A DNA stretch of 64,000 bases from Agrobacterium pusense (GTDB lineage: Bacteria; Pseudomonadota; Alphaproteobacteria; Rhizobiales; Rhizobiaceae). The translations under genes and the position numbers were made by a program. Under the pieces are notes generated by a model that was given only the letters and a program-made list of their open reading frames with translations, ran no database searches and was not told the DNA's origin. The stretch covers positions 1-64,000 of the forward strand of contig NZ_FNBB01000009.1 of assembly GCF_900102105.1 (NCBI RefSeq). The letters are read 5' to 3'. Every line of letters starts with the position of its first letter. Position 1 is the first letter of the stretch. Below are positions 8,121 to 16,841 of the stretch, piece by piece.

Positions 8121-8896
8121 ACCGCCAGCCCCGCGGTGATGAAGCCGCCATCCACGGCAAGAACCTGACCATTGACGTAGCTCGCATCATCCGACACCAG
8201 AAACGCCACGGCAGAGGCGATTTCATCGGTTCTGCCATAGCGGTGCATGGGAACACGGCTATGCCACTGGTTGCGAACATTCTCGGTATGGACCGCCTGG
8301 GTCAGCGGTGTATCGACCGGGCCGGGTGCAATTGCATTGACGCGGATGCCGGATTGTCCGAGCTCGTTCGCCATCACCATCGTCAGGAGATTGACGCCGC
8401 CTTTCGAGGCACCATAGGCGCTGCGGCCCCGGTTGCCACACATGCCGGAAACCGAGCTGATGTTGACGATGGAGCCGGGAATCTCACGGTCCAGCCAGTA
8501 ACGCGCCGCCGCGCGAGCCACCGCGAAGCTGCCGACGAGATTGACGTCGACGATGCGGCGAAATTCTTCGACGCTGGTCTCGACGGAAAGCTTGTCGATG
8601 CCGATGCCGGCGCTGTTGACGACGGCCACCAGCTCAACCGCCTGTTCAACGCCATTTACCGTCAACGCGGCGAACGCCTCCTCTATCGACGCTTCATCCG
8701 CCACGTTGCAGACGATGCCACGCGAGGCGTCGATACCGAGCTTCTCGCAGGCCGCGTCCAGCGCTTCGCGCTTGAGATCCAGCAGCCAGGGTTGCCATCC
8801 GCGCGCCATCAGCAGCTGCGCGGTGGAAAAACCGATGCCGGATGCTCCGCCGGTGATCGCGACAGCCCCTTTTGTCCCTGCCGTCCGTTGTGTCAT
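8117..8896 (-). CDS. SDR family NAD(P)-dependent oxidoreductase
   Basis: 259 residues with classical SDR motifs: AITGGASGIGFSTAQLL near the N-terminus, NSAGIG in the centre, a catalytic serine in NISSVSGMCGN and the SAYGASKGG Tyr/Lys pair, ending VLAVDGGFITAGLAV. A strong GGGAGGAGAGG lies just before the ATG. It follows the acyl-CoA ligase by 31 bp and overlaps the tandem-PPC gene by 4 bp. In this operon it could oxidise a hydroxyacyl-CoA or reduce a keto group of the imported acid. The substrate is not readable from sequence. Confidence 0.85.
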   Translation of the reverse strand: MTQRTAGTKGAVAITGGASGIGFSTAQLLMARGWQPWLLDLKREALDAACEKLGIDASRGIVCNVADEASIEEAFAALTVNGVEQAVELVAVVNSAGIGIDKLSVETSVEEFRRIVDVNLVGSFAVARAAARYWLDREIPGSIVNISSVSGMCGNRGRSAYGASKGGVNLLTMVMANELGQSGIRVNAIAPGPVDTPLTQAVHTENVRNQWHSRVPMHRYGRTDEIASAVAFLVSDDASYVNGQVLAVDGGFITAGLAV

Positions 8897-8927
8897 ACCC
8901 TCTCCTCCCGGTTGAATGCCGCGCGCG

Positions 8928-10568
8928 TCAGCCTGTCCGCTTTTCCTCGAAAACCGGCATCTGGCCGCGCCTTTCCAGCTCTTCGCGGATCATTTTCTTT
9001 GTGATCTTGCCATAGGCGGATTTCGGCATGGCATCCCAGAACACGACTGTTTTCGGCAGCTTGTAACGGGCCATCTTGCCTTCCAGATAGGTCTTGAGGT
9101 CGATGCCGGCGATGTCAGCGCCTTCTCTCGCCACGCAGACCGCCACGCCCACTTCGCCCCACACCGCATCTGGCACACCCAGAACCGCCGTCTCGCTGAT
9201 ATCGGGATGCATGAGAATTTTTTCTTCGATCTCGCGCGGATAGATGTTCGAGCCGCCGGAAATATACATGTCGGAGGCGCGCCCGGTGATGTAAACGAAG
9301 CCGTTTTCATCGCGGTGGCCGAGATCGCCGGTGCGGAACCAGCCGTTGCGGAAGGCTTTGGCATTGGCGTCGGGGTTGTTGTAATAACCGGCGAAGACGG
9401 CGGGACCGATCACGCAGATCTCGCCGGTTTCTCCCGCCTCCACCTCTTCGCCTGCGTCGTTCTGGATCTGCACCTCCATGCCTGTCCGGTCGAACCCGCA
9501 GGTGCCGACCCGCGCTTCCGGACCGTCTTCTGCGCTATGAAAAGAAGGGGGAAGCACGGTGATATTACCGGTCACTTCGCCGAGGCCGAAATACTGCACC
9601 AGCACCGGACCGAGCTTTGCCAATGCCCGTTTCTGGTCAGCGCGATACATCGGCGCGCCGGCATAGATGACATAGCGCAGCGAGGAATGATCGAAACGAT
9701 CCACGGACGGGTCTTCGACCAGCATTTTCAGAATGGTCGGCACGGTGAAGGCATTGGTGACACGCCATTTCTCGATCAACGCCCAAACGGCTGGGACATC
9801 GAGTTTTTCCGCTGCCGGCAGCACGGTCTTTGCCCCGTGCGCCACCTGCACCAGCTGGTGAATGCCCGCGCCGTGCGAAAGCGGAGCGACAACGATGGAT
9901 GCGTCGCCTGTTCCCGTGCCGGGCATCAGATCGCAGAGATGGTTGGTGATGACAAAGGCCATCTGCCCGTGGGTCAGCACCGCCGCCTTGGGGCGCCCGG
10001 TGGTGCCCGACGTGAAGAAGAACCAGCAGGGATCGTCGCGATCCACCGCCTCGCCCTTGACCTTCTGACCCAGATGACGGGCGACAATCGCATCATAATC
10101 CTCACCGAATTCCGCCTGACCGATGGCGATGGTGAAATCGATCGCTGCGGCTTCACGGCTTGCTTTCGCATGTTCGGGAAAAGCGCTGGCGCAGATCATG
10201 CCGCGTGCGCCGCTGGCCTTTGCCAGGTAGCCGACTTCATCTGGCGATTGGCGGTAATTGGTCGGCACCCACACCGCGCCCACCCGGAAGCAGGCGAACA
10301 TCGATTCGAACATCTGGTTGTTGTTGGAAGACTGCACCAGAATACGGTCACCCTTGACGACACCGAATTCACTGACCAGCGCATGCGCCATGGCGTCGAC
10401 GCGGGCTTCCATTTGCGCCCAGCTCCAGGTCTTTTCACCCCAGACGAAGCCGATATGATGCGGGTTGCGGCGCGCGGCCTGCGTCAGAAAATGCGAAAGG
10501 TTCATCACCCGCGTGGTTGATGGTGTGACACCGCCCGGAGGATGCTGCACGGGGCCAGGTGTCCTCAT
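8928..10568 (-). CDS. Acyl-CoA synthetase (AMP-dependent ligase)
   Basis: 546 residues of the ANL adenylating superfamily. The P-loop-like motif TSGTTGRPKAAVLTHG, the aromatic YFGLGEVTGN, the hinge region GWFRTGDLG, and the C-terminal catalytic lysine in PKSAYGKITKK are all present, so the enzyme looks intact. It should activate a carboxylic acid to its CoA thioester with ATP. The start overlaps the thiolase stop by 4 bases (ATGA), giving translational coupling; an internal Met at residue 22 (10505) better matches the family N-terminus and is the alternative. In this operon it is the probable first step after TRAP uptake. Confidence 0.88.
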   Translation of the reverse strand: MRTPGPVQHPPGGVTPSTTRVMNLSHFLTQAARRNPHHIGFVWGEKTWSWAQMEARVDAMAHALVSEFGVVKGDRILVQSSNNNQMFESMFACFRVGAVWVPTNYRQSPDEVGYLAKASGARGMICASAFPEHAKASREAAAIDFTIAIGQAEFGEDYDAIVARHLGQKVKGEAVDRDDPCWFFFTSGTTGRPKAAVLTHGQMAFVITNHLCDLMPGTGTGDASIVVAPLSHGAGIHQLVQVAHGAKTVLPAAEKLDVPAVWALIEKWRVTNAFTVPTILKMLVEDPSVDRFDHSSLRYVIYAGAPMYRADQKRALAKLGPVLVQYFGLGEVTGNITVLPPSFHSAEDGPEARVGTCGFDRTGMEVQIQNDAGEEVEAGETGEICVIGPAVFAGYYNNPDANAKAFRNGWFRTGDLGHRDENGFVYITGRASDMYISGGSNIYPREIEEKILMHPDISETAVLGVPDAVWGEVGVAVCVAREGADIAGIDLKTYLEGKMARYKLPKTVVFWDAMPKSAYGKITKKMIREELERRGQMPVFEEKRTG

Positions 10569-11734
10569 TTCACGCGCTCCATGATCGAAACATAGTTGGC
10601 AACCGCGGTGCCGCCCATGTTGAAAACGCCGGCAAGCGAGGCGCCGGGGATCTGCATGTCTCCAGCCTCGTCCATCAACTGCATCGCTGCCATTACATGC
10701 ATGGAAACGCCGGTCGCTCCGACCGGGTGGCCTTTCGATTTCAGTCCCCCTGAAGGGTTGATTGGCAAACGGCCGGTCTTCAGCGCGGTGCCTTCGTGCA
10801 CGACCCGGTGCCCTTCGCCTGGTTTTGCGAGCCCCATGGCCTCATATTCGATAAGTTCAGCTATGGTGAAGCAGTCGTGCGTTTCAACGAAGGAAAGGTC
10901 GTCGAGCGTAGCGCCCGCAAGTTCCAGCGAGCCCGCCCATGCGCGGCGGGCGCCCTCGAAGGCCAGCGGGTCGCGGCGGCTCAGCGCCAGAATGTCATTG
11001 ATCTGTTTTCTGCCCCGAAAGCCGATCGCCCGGTGGAGGCTGGCTGCGGTTTCTTCGTCGGCCAAAACGATGGCCGCCGCGCCGTCGGAAATCAGCGAGC
11101 AGTCGGTACGGCGTAGCGGGCCTGCGACATACGGGTTCTTATCGGACACGGTGTTGCAGAATTCGAAGCCGAAATCCTTGCGCATATGGGCATAGGGATT
11201 GACCGCGCCGTTGGCGTGGTTCTTGGCGGCGATCATCGCAAGCTCCTCCGAGCGATCGCCATAACGCTGGAAATAGGCCTGGGCGATGCGACCGAACTGG
11301 CCGGCAAAACCGCCGGGGATATTGGCCTCTTCTGCGCGGTAGCAAGCAGAGAGCAGAATGTCGCCTACCTCGGCGGTGGGAAGCGCCGTCATTTTTTCGG
11401 CGCCCACGACGAGCGCAATGCGGCCCCGCCCCGCCTCGATGAAATCCATCGCGCTGTACAGGGCGGCCGATCCCGTCGCGCAGGCATTTTCGAAGCGCAC
11501 GGCGGGCGTATAGGCCAGTCTTTCATCACCCATTGCCACCAGGGCGCCCTGAAAATCCTGTTTCGAGAAACCATTGTTCATCACACCGACAAAAATGCCG
11601 TCGATATCGCCAACGTCGATGCCCGCATGGTCTATGGCCGGCGCGACTACTGACGCCATCAGCTGTTCGGTATTTTCAAGGGTCGATTTGCCGAAAGGCG
11701 AATGCGCCCAGCCGACGATCTGCGCTTTGCTCAT
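10565..11734 (-). CDS. Thiolase family protein, SCP2/SCP-x type
   Basis: 389 residues. The nucleophilic cysteine lies in FENACATGSAAL, the motif ETHDCFTIAE is the HDCF signature of SCP2-type thiolases, and SGGLKSKGHPVGATG supplies the catalytic histidine. The GVFNMGGTAVANY tail replaces the CxG motif of classical acetyl-CoA acetyltransferases, as is usual in this branch. It should cleave a 3-ketoacyl-CoA, perhaps branched or ring-derived. It overlaps by 4 bases with the IclR gene before it and the ligase after it. Confidence 0.87.
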   Translation of the reverse strand: MSKAQIVGWAHSPFGKSTLENTEQLMASVVAPAIDHAGIDVGDIDGIFVGVMNNGFSKQDFQGALVAMGDERLAYTPAVRFENACATGSAALYSAMDFIEAGRGRIALVVGAEKMTALPTAEVGDILLSACYRAEEANIPGGFAGQFGRIAQAYFQRYGDRSEELAMIAAKNHANGAVNPYAHMRKDFGFEFCNTVSDKNPYVAGPLRRTDCSLISDGAAAIVLADEETAASLHRAIGFRGRKQINDILALSRRDPLAFEGARRAWAGSLELAGATLDDLSFVETHDCFTIAELIEYEAMGLAKPGEGHRVVHEGTALKTGRLPINPSGGLKSKGHPVGATGVSMHVMAAMQLMDEAGDMQIPGASLAGVFNMGGTAVANYVSIMERVK

Positions 11735-12588
11735 TTGCTCGTTCTCCTTGCCTGTCGCTTCGGTTCGCCGTCGCCGCGCGTGCGTGCGCGGCTGGCCATC
11801 ATTTCTGCGATGCGTGTTTCGATACGTGTCACCTCTTCGCGCAGCAGCGCCGCCAGTTCTGGCTGACGCTCCGGCCGCATGCGGCTATCGACGGCGGCGA
11901 TGCTCAACGCTCCCGCCACCGCTCCATCCGGCGTGCGGATTGCGACACCGATACCCCATGAATTGGAAAGGATGAGGCCTGGATTGAGCGAGTAGCCGTT
12001 CGCCCGGGTCAATTCGACATCACGGCGTAGCCCGTCGAGCGTGATGCCGGGATAATTCGCGGCGATGAGGCCGCTATTGGCGGCAATGACGCTATCCACT
12101 TCGGCATCGGGCAGGGCGGCCAGCATGGCGAGAGATCCGGCGCCGATACCCAGCGGGTGCTCGAAACCGGCCTGGAGCGCATGGGTACGCACGGGCCAGG
12201 TGCCTTCCTCGCGATAGAGGCAGAGAGAAAACGTATCGCGGCGTACCGAAAGGAAGCTCGAATCCTCGGTACGGCGGGAAATACGCGTCAGTCCGTCCTG
12301 TGCCATCTGTAACAATCCGAAACGGCGTGACGACAGGCTGCCCAGCACGTAGGCTTCCTCGCCGAGATAATATCGGCGTGTCTCTTCGTCCTGTTCCACG
12401 AGGCCTGCCCGGATCAACGCCAGCAGCAGGCGGCGGGCCGTTGGCTTGTTCAACCCGCTTTCGGCGACGATGCCGGAAAGCGACACACCGCGTTCGGCGT
12501 GCCGCCCCACCATGGACAGCAGCGCCAGCGCCCGGTCCACGGCACGTGCCCCTGTCAGATCGTTTTCCGCCGCAACCACCGTGGCCAT
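11731..12588 (-). CDS. IclR family transcriptional regulator
   Basis: 285 residues from the ATG at 12588, which follows the upstream SDR stop by a single base (TGATATG). The N-terminal winged helix-turn-helix contains VSLSGIVAESGLNKPTARRL, and residues about 85-270 form the IclR effector domain with GIGAGSLAMLAALPDAEVD. A 50-codon extension upstream would run into the SDR and is unlike the family. It is embedded in the middle of the operon it probably controls, so it may autoregulate. Its ligand is likely the imported acid or a CoA ester (inference). Confidence 0.87.
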   Translation of the reverse strand: MATVVAAENDLTGARAVDRALALLSMVGRHAERGVSLSGIVAESGLNKPTARRLLLALIRAGLVEQDEETRRYYLGEEAYVLGSLSSRRFGLLQMAQDGLTRISRRTEDSSFLSVRRDTFSLCLYREEGTWPVRTHALQAGFEHPLGIGAGSLAMLAALPDAEVDSVIAANSGLIAANYPGITLDGLRRDVELTRANGYSLNPGLILSNSWGIGVAIRTPDGAVAGALSIAAVDSRMRPERQPELAALLREEVTRIETRIAEMMASRARTRGDGEPKRQARRTSK

Positions 12589-12589
12589 A

Positions 12590-13405
12590 TCAGGTAAACG
12601 CCCCCACTGCGCAACTTTGGCCGCCGTCGACCGGCAGGCAGATGCCCGTGATAAATTTTGCTTCATCGGATGCCAGAAAAACGGCGGCGCGGGCGATATC
12701 GAAGGCATCACCCATGCGCCCCACGGGCACCGCGGCATTACGCGCCGCCACCATTTCCTCGACGGAGGCGTACTGGCTGCTGATCTGCTTGTAGATCAGC
12801 GGCGTATCGATCATGCCCGGCAGAACGCAATTGGCGCGAATACCTTGCCGTGCGTATTGCATCGCCAGCGCCACGGTGGCCTGGTTGACCGCGGCCTTCA
12901 TGGCGTAATAGGCGAAATAAGGATAGCCGGTCCAGCGGATCGAGGCGAGTGAGGAAATATTGACGATGGCGCCGCCGCCCTGCCTCAGCATCACCGGCAG
13001 AACAGCCTTGGCGGTGCGATAGACAGAGCCGATGTTGAGATCGACGGAGGCGCGAAAGCGCTCCTCATCCAGCTCCACCGGCCCGCCCATATGCGTCACG
13101 CCGACATTATTGTGCAGAATGTCGATGCCATCAAAGGCATCGCAGGTTCGTGCAACTGCCGCTGATACGGATTCCAGCTTCGTGACATCGGCGGCAACGG
13201 CGATTGCCTCAAAACCTTCTTCGCGGATGATCTGCGCGGTTTCTTCAGCCGCGCCGGCGGAGAGGTCGACACAGGCCACGCGCGCGCCCTCACGGGCAAA
13301 TTGCACGGCCGCAGCCTTGCCATTGCCAAAGCCCGGCCCCGATGATCCTGCGCCAAATACAAGCGCGCGTTTTCCCGTCAGGCGACCTGTCAAAACAGTC
13401 TCCAT
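12590..13405 (-). CDS. SDR family oxidoreductase
   Basis: 271 residues with a modified nucleotide-binding loop FGAGSSGPGFGNGKAAAV, a central NNVGVTHMGG, serine in INISSLASIR and the catalytic YFAYYAMKAAVNQ, ending TGICLPVDGGQSCAVGAFT. The extended glycine loop with two extra residues differs from the TGGxxGIG form of the other SDRs here, so this is a separate subgroup. It is located between the TRAP binding protein and the IclR regulator. It probably performs one redox step on the imported substrate. Confidence 0.85.
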   Translation of the reverse strand: METVLTGRLTGKRALVFGAGSSGPGFGNGKAAAVQFAREGARVACVDLSAGAAEETAQIIREEGFEAIAVAADVTKLESVSAAVARTCDAFDGIDILHNNVGVTHMGGPVELDEERFRASVDLNIGSVYRTAKAVLPVMLRQGGGAIVNISSLASIRWTGYPYFAYYAMKAAVNQATVALAMQYARQGIRANCVLPGMIDTPLIYKQISSQYASVEEMVAARNAAVPVGRMGDAFDIARAAVFLASDEAKFITGICLPVDGGQSCAVGAFT

Positions 13406-13429
13406 TAAAACAGCCAGAAGTGATCGGAT

Positions 13430-13452
13430 CGGCCCCGCTTGCGGCGGGACCG
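13430..13452 (-). other. Intercistronic stem-loop after dctP
   Basis: About 9 paired bases around GGTCCCGCC / AGCGGGGCC (one G.U pair in the minus-strand RNA) lie 17 bases beyond the binding-protein stop codon and before the SDR start. A stem in this position often protects the upstream message and lowers expression of downstream genes, which would suit a periplasmic binding protein needed in excess. Confidence 0.4.
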
Positions 13453-13468
13453 ATTATTTGCTGACCGG

Positions 13469-14479
13469 TCAGGTCAGGCTGGCGCCAACGGCCTTTTCGA
13501 GAATGGCCCAGGCTTCGTCGCCATATTTGCTTTTCCACTCCGAATAGAATCCGGCTTCCTTGAGGGCTGCACGGAAGAGCGATGCGTCAGTATCGTTGAA
13601 GGCCATGCCCTTGCTGATCAAGTCTTCCTTCACCGAGGCGTTGAGCTTCGCCACGTCGGCGCGTTCATCCTTGCCGGCCTGATTGAGGTTCTTGGCAACG
13701 ATGGTGCGCAGGTCGTCCGGCAGCCGCTCCCACGCGCGCTTGTTGGCGAGGAACCAGAAACCATCCCACATGTGATTGGTAACCGAGCAGAACTTCTGCA
13801 CTTCGAAGAGCTTCGCGGTGGAAATGATGGCCAGAGGGTTTTCCTGGCCGTCGACGACGCCGGTCTGCAACGCGGTGTAGACTTCCGCGAAGTTGATGGA
13901 AGCGGGAGCCGACTTGAAGGCCTTGAACATCGAGGTCCAGAGAGGGCTCACCGGCACGCGGATCTTGAAACTTTCGAGATCGGCAGGCGTGGTGATGGGT
14001 TTCGACGCGCTGGTGATCTGGCGGAAACCGTTGTCCCAGATCGTATCCATGGCGACGAGATTCTGTTTGGCAATTTCACCGCGTACATATTTGCCGAGAT
14101 CGCCGTCCATGGCCGCCCATACGGAATCATAATCCGGGAAGGCAAAGCCGATGCCGCTGATGGACGCGTTTGGTACCAGCGTGGACAGGATCAGCGGCGA
14201 GAGCGTGAAGAATTCAACGCCGCCGGAACGCACCTGGCTCAGCATGTCGGTATCGGCCCCCAACTGGCTGCTGGGGAATATCTTGATATTGACCCGCCCG
14301 TCGGTTTCTTTCTCGATACGATCGGCCGCTTCCTTGGCGCGCACGTTCATGGGGTGCGCAGCCGGCAGGTTATTGGCATATTTGTAGCTGAATTCCGCGG
14401 CGCGTGCGCGCGATACGAACGCGGTGGCAAGAACGGCAGAACCGGCGCCCGCGAGCATGGTACGTCTGTTGATGATCAT
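13469..14479 (-). CDS. dctP: TRAP transporter substrate-binding protein, DctP family
   Basis: 336 residues with a Tat-like leader (NRRTMLAGAGSAVLATAFVSRARA, cleaved near residue 28) and the DctP fold. The family segment KIRVPVSPLWTSMFKAF contains the arginine that binds the carboxylate of the ligand, and VVDGQENPLAII is the conserved block after it. GGAGGAGAAAG precedes the start. It delivers an organic acid to the fused membrane component encoded 65 bp upstream. The downstream ligase, thiolase and SDR genes suggest a CoA-dependent degradable acid. Confidence 0.9.
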   Translation of the reverse strand: MIINRRTMLAGAGSAVLATAFVSRARAAEFSYKYANNLPAAHPMNVRAKEAADRIEKETDGRVNIKIFPSSQLGADTDMLSQVRSGGVEFFTLSPLILSTLVPNASISGIGFAFPDYDSVWAAMDGDLGKYVRGEIAKQNLVAMDTIWDNGFRQITSASKPITTPADLESFKIRVPVSPLWTSMFKAFKSAPASINFAEVYTALQTGVVDGQENPLAIISTAKLFEVQKFCSVTNHMWDGFWFLANKRAWERLPDDLRTIVAKNLNQAGKDERADVAKLNASVKEDLISKGMAFNDTDASLFRAALKEAGFYSEWKSKYGDEAWAILEKAVGASLT

Positions 14480-14544
14480 TGCTTTCTCCTCCCAAATAAA
14501 AGCATGTGTCGTTCGTCGGCATGGCGGGCGGACCCGCCACGGTG

Positions 14545-16422
14545 TCAGAGCAGAATTGTGGATAGACCCGGAATTCCGGCAATCAGCAGCAGGCCGATGA
14601 CCATGGCTGCGAGATAGGGCCAGATGGCACCCATGGCTTCATCGGGCGAGACATTGCCGATCTTGCAGGCAATGTAGAAGCCGATGCCGATGGGCGGCGC
14701 CATCAGGCCGATATTCATGGCGACCACCACGACCATCGAATAATGGATGTCGTTGATGCCGAGCGTGCGGGCAATGGGGAACATGATCGGCGCGAGCAGA
14801 ACGATTGCAGGCAGTCCTTCCAGCACGCAGCCGAGGATCATGAAGATCAGGATCGACACGATCATGTAGGTCATCCAGCCGCCCGGCAGGTCGGTTATCA
14901 TGGCGGTCAATTCGAAGGCGAAACCGCTTTGCGTCAAACCCCAGGCCATGGCGGAGGCGCAGCCGAGGATCAGCAGGATCGCGCCCGAGAGCGCCGCTGT
15001 CTCCACCAGCATGGAGTAGAGTTTTTTCAGGCTGATCCCGCCATAAAGCACCGCGCCGATAATCATGGCATAGAGCACTGCAATGGTGGATACTTCGGTC
15101 GCCGTTGCCACACCGCCGCCCACAAGGCTGCGGATGAGGAAAGGCAGAACCAGAGCGGGGGCGGCAACCAGTGCCGCCTTGCCGACCAGCGGCCAAGGGG
15201 TGCGTCTGGCGCCATCCATGTTTTCGTTGCGTGCTTTCCACCGGGCCAATACCGCCAGCACCAGAAGCAGCACCATGGCGATCATGAAGCCGGAGGTAAA
15301 CAGGCCGGCAATCGATACGCCCGCTGCCGAACCGAGGACGATGAGAACGATGGACGGCGGAACGGTATCGGCCATGGCGGCGCCGGTGGCCAGCAGTGCG
15401 ATCATTTCCTTGGGCTTGTGGCCGCGTCGCTTCATTTCCGGAAACAGCGCAGGTGCGACCGTTGCCATATCTGAAACCTTGGAGCCGGAAATGCCCGAGA
15501 CCAGAAACAGCGAACCGAGCAGAACATAGGACATGCCCGCGCGGATGTGGCCGAACATTGAGGACAGCAGTTCGACGATCGCCTTGCCCATGCCGGTTGC
15601 GTCAAGGACGCAGCCCAGCAGCACGAATACCGGCACCGACAGCAGAATGATGCCCGACATTCCTTCATCCATGCGCCCGACCATAACGATCATCGGAACC
15701 CAGGTGGTGAAAGTTAGATAGGACAATGTTCCAAGGCCGAAACAGAAGGCAATGGGCACGCCGAGCGCCAAAAACACCGCCACGAACAGGCCGAGGAAGA
15801 TCGCCAGGTTAAAATTGCCAAAGGATTCCAGTGTGGGCGACGCCAGAAACAGCAGGCCGGCCGCCACCGCAACCGTGACGATAGCGGCGACGATGTCCCG
15901 CAGCCTTTCCCTCCGGAGGAGGTTGTTCATGACCAGGAGCAACATCAGGGAGGCGCCGAATGGCAGGGCTGCGGCGCGGAAAGTCATGGGAATGTTCAGC
16001 GCCGCCGATGTGACGACCCATTCCTCGATGGCGTATTCGATTGCGGGCTTGATGATAGCCGCAAGAAATGTCGCCACCAGCACCAGCGCCAAAGAATTGA
16101 TGTAACCCAGAAAACGCTGCGGAAACATGTTGAGGAACAGCGTCAGGCGCAGGTGCTCGCTACGGTCGATGGCAATGGCCGCACCCAGCATGGCAAACCA
16201 CAGGAAGCACAACGACGCCGTTTCATCGATCCAGACAATCGGCAGATGCAAGGCATAACGTGATGTCACGCCGAGCAGAAGCAGGCCGATCATCAGCGCC
16301 AAAAGAATGGCTGCCATGGCCTCGACCGGCCGCATGAACCAGGAGCCTGTTACCGGCTCCGTGTGCAGTAGCTCGCCGTCGAGCACAAAGACGTCGTCAT
16401 TCGCGTTTGCGGTCATGGTCAT
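14545..16422 (-). CDS. TRAP transporter fused small and large permease (DctQM)
   Basis: 625 residues combining both TRAP membrane subunits. Residues about 30-200 are the four-helix DctQ part (GVTSRYALHLPIVWIDETAS is its signature region) and about 215-625 the twelve-helix DctM part, which contains SGISGSKVSDMATVAPALFP and the C-terminal NIGLMAPPIGIGFYIACKIG. The ATG at 16422 is chosen because GAGAGGAGG lies just upstream. It is the first gene of the operon. The transporter should be driven by a sodium gradient, as in other TRAP systems. Confidence 0.9.
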   Translation of the reverse strand: MTMTANANDDVFVLDGELLHTEPVTGSWFMRPVEAMAAILLALMIGLLLLGVTSRYALHLPIVWIDETASLCFLWFAMLGAAIAIDRSEHLRLTLFLNMFPQRFLGYINSLALVLVATFLAAIIKPAIEYAIEEWVVTSAALNIPMTFRAAALPFGASLMLLLVMNNLLRRERLRDIVAAIVTVAVAAGLLFLASPTLESFGNFNLAIFLGLFVAVFLALGVPIAFCFGLGTLSYLTFTTWVPMIVMVGRMDEGMSGIILLSVPVFVLLGCVLDATGMGKAIVELLSSMFGHIRAGMSYVLLGSLFLVSGISGSKVSDMATVAPALFPEMKRRGHKPKEMIALLATGAAMADTVPPSIVLIVLGSAAGVSIAGLFTSGFMIAMVLLLVLAVLARWKARNENMDGARRTPWPLVGKAALVAAPALVLPFLIRSLVGGGVATATEVSTIAVLYAMIIGAVLYGGISLKKLYSMLVETAALSGAILLILGCASAMAWGLTQSGFAFELTAMITDLPGGWMTYMIVSILIFMILGCVLEGLPAIVLLAPIMFPIARTLGINDIHYSMVVVVAMNIGLMAPPIGIGFYIACKIGNVSPDEAMGAIWPYLAAMVIGLLLIAGIPGLSTILL

Positions 16423-16581
16423 TGGGGCCTCCTCTCCCGCAGAACAACCTTCGCAATGGATGGTGGTCAGCAAGGCAGAATGTCCGGGCCCCAGCCACGA
16501 TCATGGCCGGCATCAGGATATATCTGTCATCGCAAGACCGGCCAGACCCCTCCAAAAGTCTGAGCGTATCGGTATATCGCC

Positions 16582-16594
16582 TCCACGATATGGA
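16582..16594. promoter_or_regulatory. Candidate operator copy 1 (TCCA-N5-TGGA)
   Basis: TCCACGATATGGA, an inverted repeat with a 5-base spacer, 160 bases upstream of the DctQM start. A second copy with the same half-sites lies 108 bases further. IclR proteins bind short palindromes of this size, and an IclR gene is in the operon. Confidence 0.4.
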
Positions 16595-16689
16595 CCGTTA
16601 CAAAACCATACGTTCGGGATACACAGGAAGAATGATAAAATCAATAGTAAAAGGCCGCAATTACGCAGTTTTAGACTCGCGTATAGAGG

Positions 16690-16702
16690 TCCATATAGTG
16701 GA
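16690..16702. promoter_or_regulatory. Candidate operator copy 2 (TCCA-N5-TGGA)
   Basis: TCCATATAGTGGA has the same half-sites and spacer length as the copy at 16582. Flanking AG and CT extend the symmetry after one mismatch. Pairing of two such sites supports a shared regulator. Confidence 0.4.
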
Positions 16703-16841
16703 TCTTACTTTGGCCCATTCGAGCTTGTGCCTGTACGATGATCCGGGCGACAGCCGCCATCCTGCCTGAAAAGTGAACATCGTCGGCATCGAATGATCCC
16801 CTCGATGCGCCCTGGGGCCGGGCCGCAACGCGACCCGCGCC

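Larger units (their letters stand above)
16423..16841. promoter_or_regulatory. 419-bp intergenic region upstream of the TRAP operon
   Basis: No gene is supported here. The region holds the promoter of the eight-gene TRAP operon on the minus strand and the 3' flank of the stcD-like gene. Its middle third is noticeably A+T-rich (about 16610-16700). Two copies of the inverted motif TCCA-N5-TGGA are present (separate entries). Confidence 0.5.

Noticed and set aside
8916-10520. Plus-strand open frame of over 500 codons opposite the acyl-CoA ligase
   Set aside because: Reverse shadow of a conserved enzyme; no ribosome-binding site and no recognisable domain.
16407-16769. Small plus-strand gene in the gap upstream of the TRAP operon
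   Set aside because: The frame starts inside the TRAP gene region, lacks a ribosome-binding site and shows no domain; the region is better explained as a promoter.
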